From an uncultured Lachnospiraceae bacterium (GTDB lineage Bacteria > Bacillota > Clostridia > Lachnospirales > Lachnospiraceae), in contig CADBEN010000005.1 of assembly GCA_902793685.1 (NCBI GenBank), positions 124,001 through 188,000 of the forward strand: DNA of 64,000 nucleotides. The letters run 5' to 3'. Numbering within the stretch: the stretch's first letter is position 1; each line of letters begins with the position of its first letter. Of the stretch, positions 63,907-64,000 are shown in pieces. The notes under the pieces were generated by a model. The model did not search any database, was not told the DNA's origin, and worked only from the letters and a program-made list of their open reading frames with translations. The position numbers and the translations under genes were made by a program.

Positions 63907-64000
63907 ATGGAAGAGATGACCGCAGAAACGGCAAGGATCCTGGGGATCGATCTCACGGACGGCGGCGCCGCGGCGGCGCTTTCGGACACGGAAGAGACAT
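63907..64000 (+). CDS. Start of a DUF5716-like protein (cut by the window end)
   Basis: Only 31 codons are present. GGGAGGAGGG precedes the ATG 33 nt after the DUF5717 gene. The segment RILGIDLTDGGAAAALSD has the GIDLTD start of the actin/Hsp70-like phosphate-binding fold seen in the DUF5716 proteins that commonly follow DUF5717. Assignment rests on this motif and position. Confidence 0.6.
   Translation, partial: MEEMTAETARILGIDLTDGGAAAALSDTEET

Overview
The window is a high-GC stretch of a Clostridia (Firmicutes) chromosome, most likely Lachnospiraceae. The signs are Gram-positive ribosome binding sites, a tryptophan T-box, an Rnf complex, a dcw cluster led by mraZ, the tig-clpP-clpX-lon-engB cluster, and several DUF families typical of this group (DUF1292, DUF4364, DUF5717, YqeG, NusG domain II, PBP-Tp47). 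The genus cannot be fixed from sequence alone. No tRNA, rRNA, CRISPR array, transposase or prophage gene was recognised. Most of it is ordinary core chromosome.

Layout. 1-9000: end of a TrkH potassium transporter; a BMP-type nucleoside ABC importer (lipoprotein, double ATPase, two permeases); ApbE flavin transferase; and a secreted PBP-Tp47/cell-wall-repeat protein interrupted by an in-frame TAA. 9000-16200: gltX, a UvrD-type helicase, a DUF1292 protein, then hisB and ychF on the minus strand, then lgt. 16200-26650: dcw cluster mraZ-rsmH-ftsL-pbp-mraY-murD-ftsW-ftsQ-ftsZ, lacking murE, murF and murG. 26650-31400: divergent coaX/coaBC (coenzyme A), prfC, two copies of a composite structured repeat, and the Trp T-box. 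31400-36400: trpDCFBA without trpE/trpG. 36400-41650: CitA/DcuS-like two-component pair, GltS glutamate symporter, orphan TAXI receptor. 41700-46200: nrdR, yqeG, efp, argS, an EamA exporter. 46300-52500: rnfCDGEAB, then NusG-II and CYTH proteins on the minus strand. 52800-64000: tig, clpP, clpX, lon, engB, DUF4364 (minus), and a DUF5717 gene followed by the start of its usual partner.

Most noteworthy. (1) Two copies of a composite repeat, after ftsZ and after prfC. Each is a long hairpin followed by tandem modules built on a GGGACC-GAA-GGTCCC stem-loop. The stems differ in sequence between copies yet stay paired, which suggests a structured RNA or a palindromic mobile repeat. (2) apbE and the neighbouring secreted-protein gene share palindromes of the form TTAG-N6-CTAA at their promoters. 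That protein carries a flavinylation-like motif, and its leader can form a pseudoknot. (3) gltS has a textbook activator layout: two direct repeats 20 bp apart just upstream of the -35 box, plus an inverted copy near the ribosome binding site.

Intra-operon spacers often contain short direct duplications. High GC produces many long open frames antisense to real genes; these were left out.
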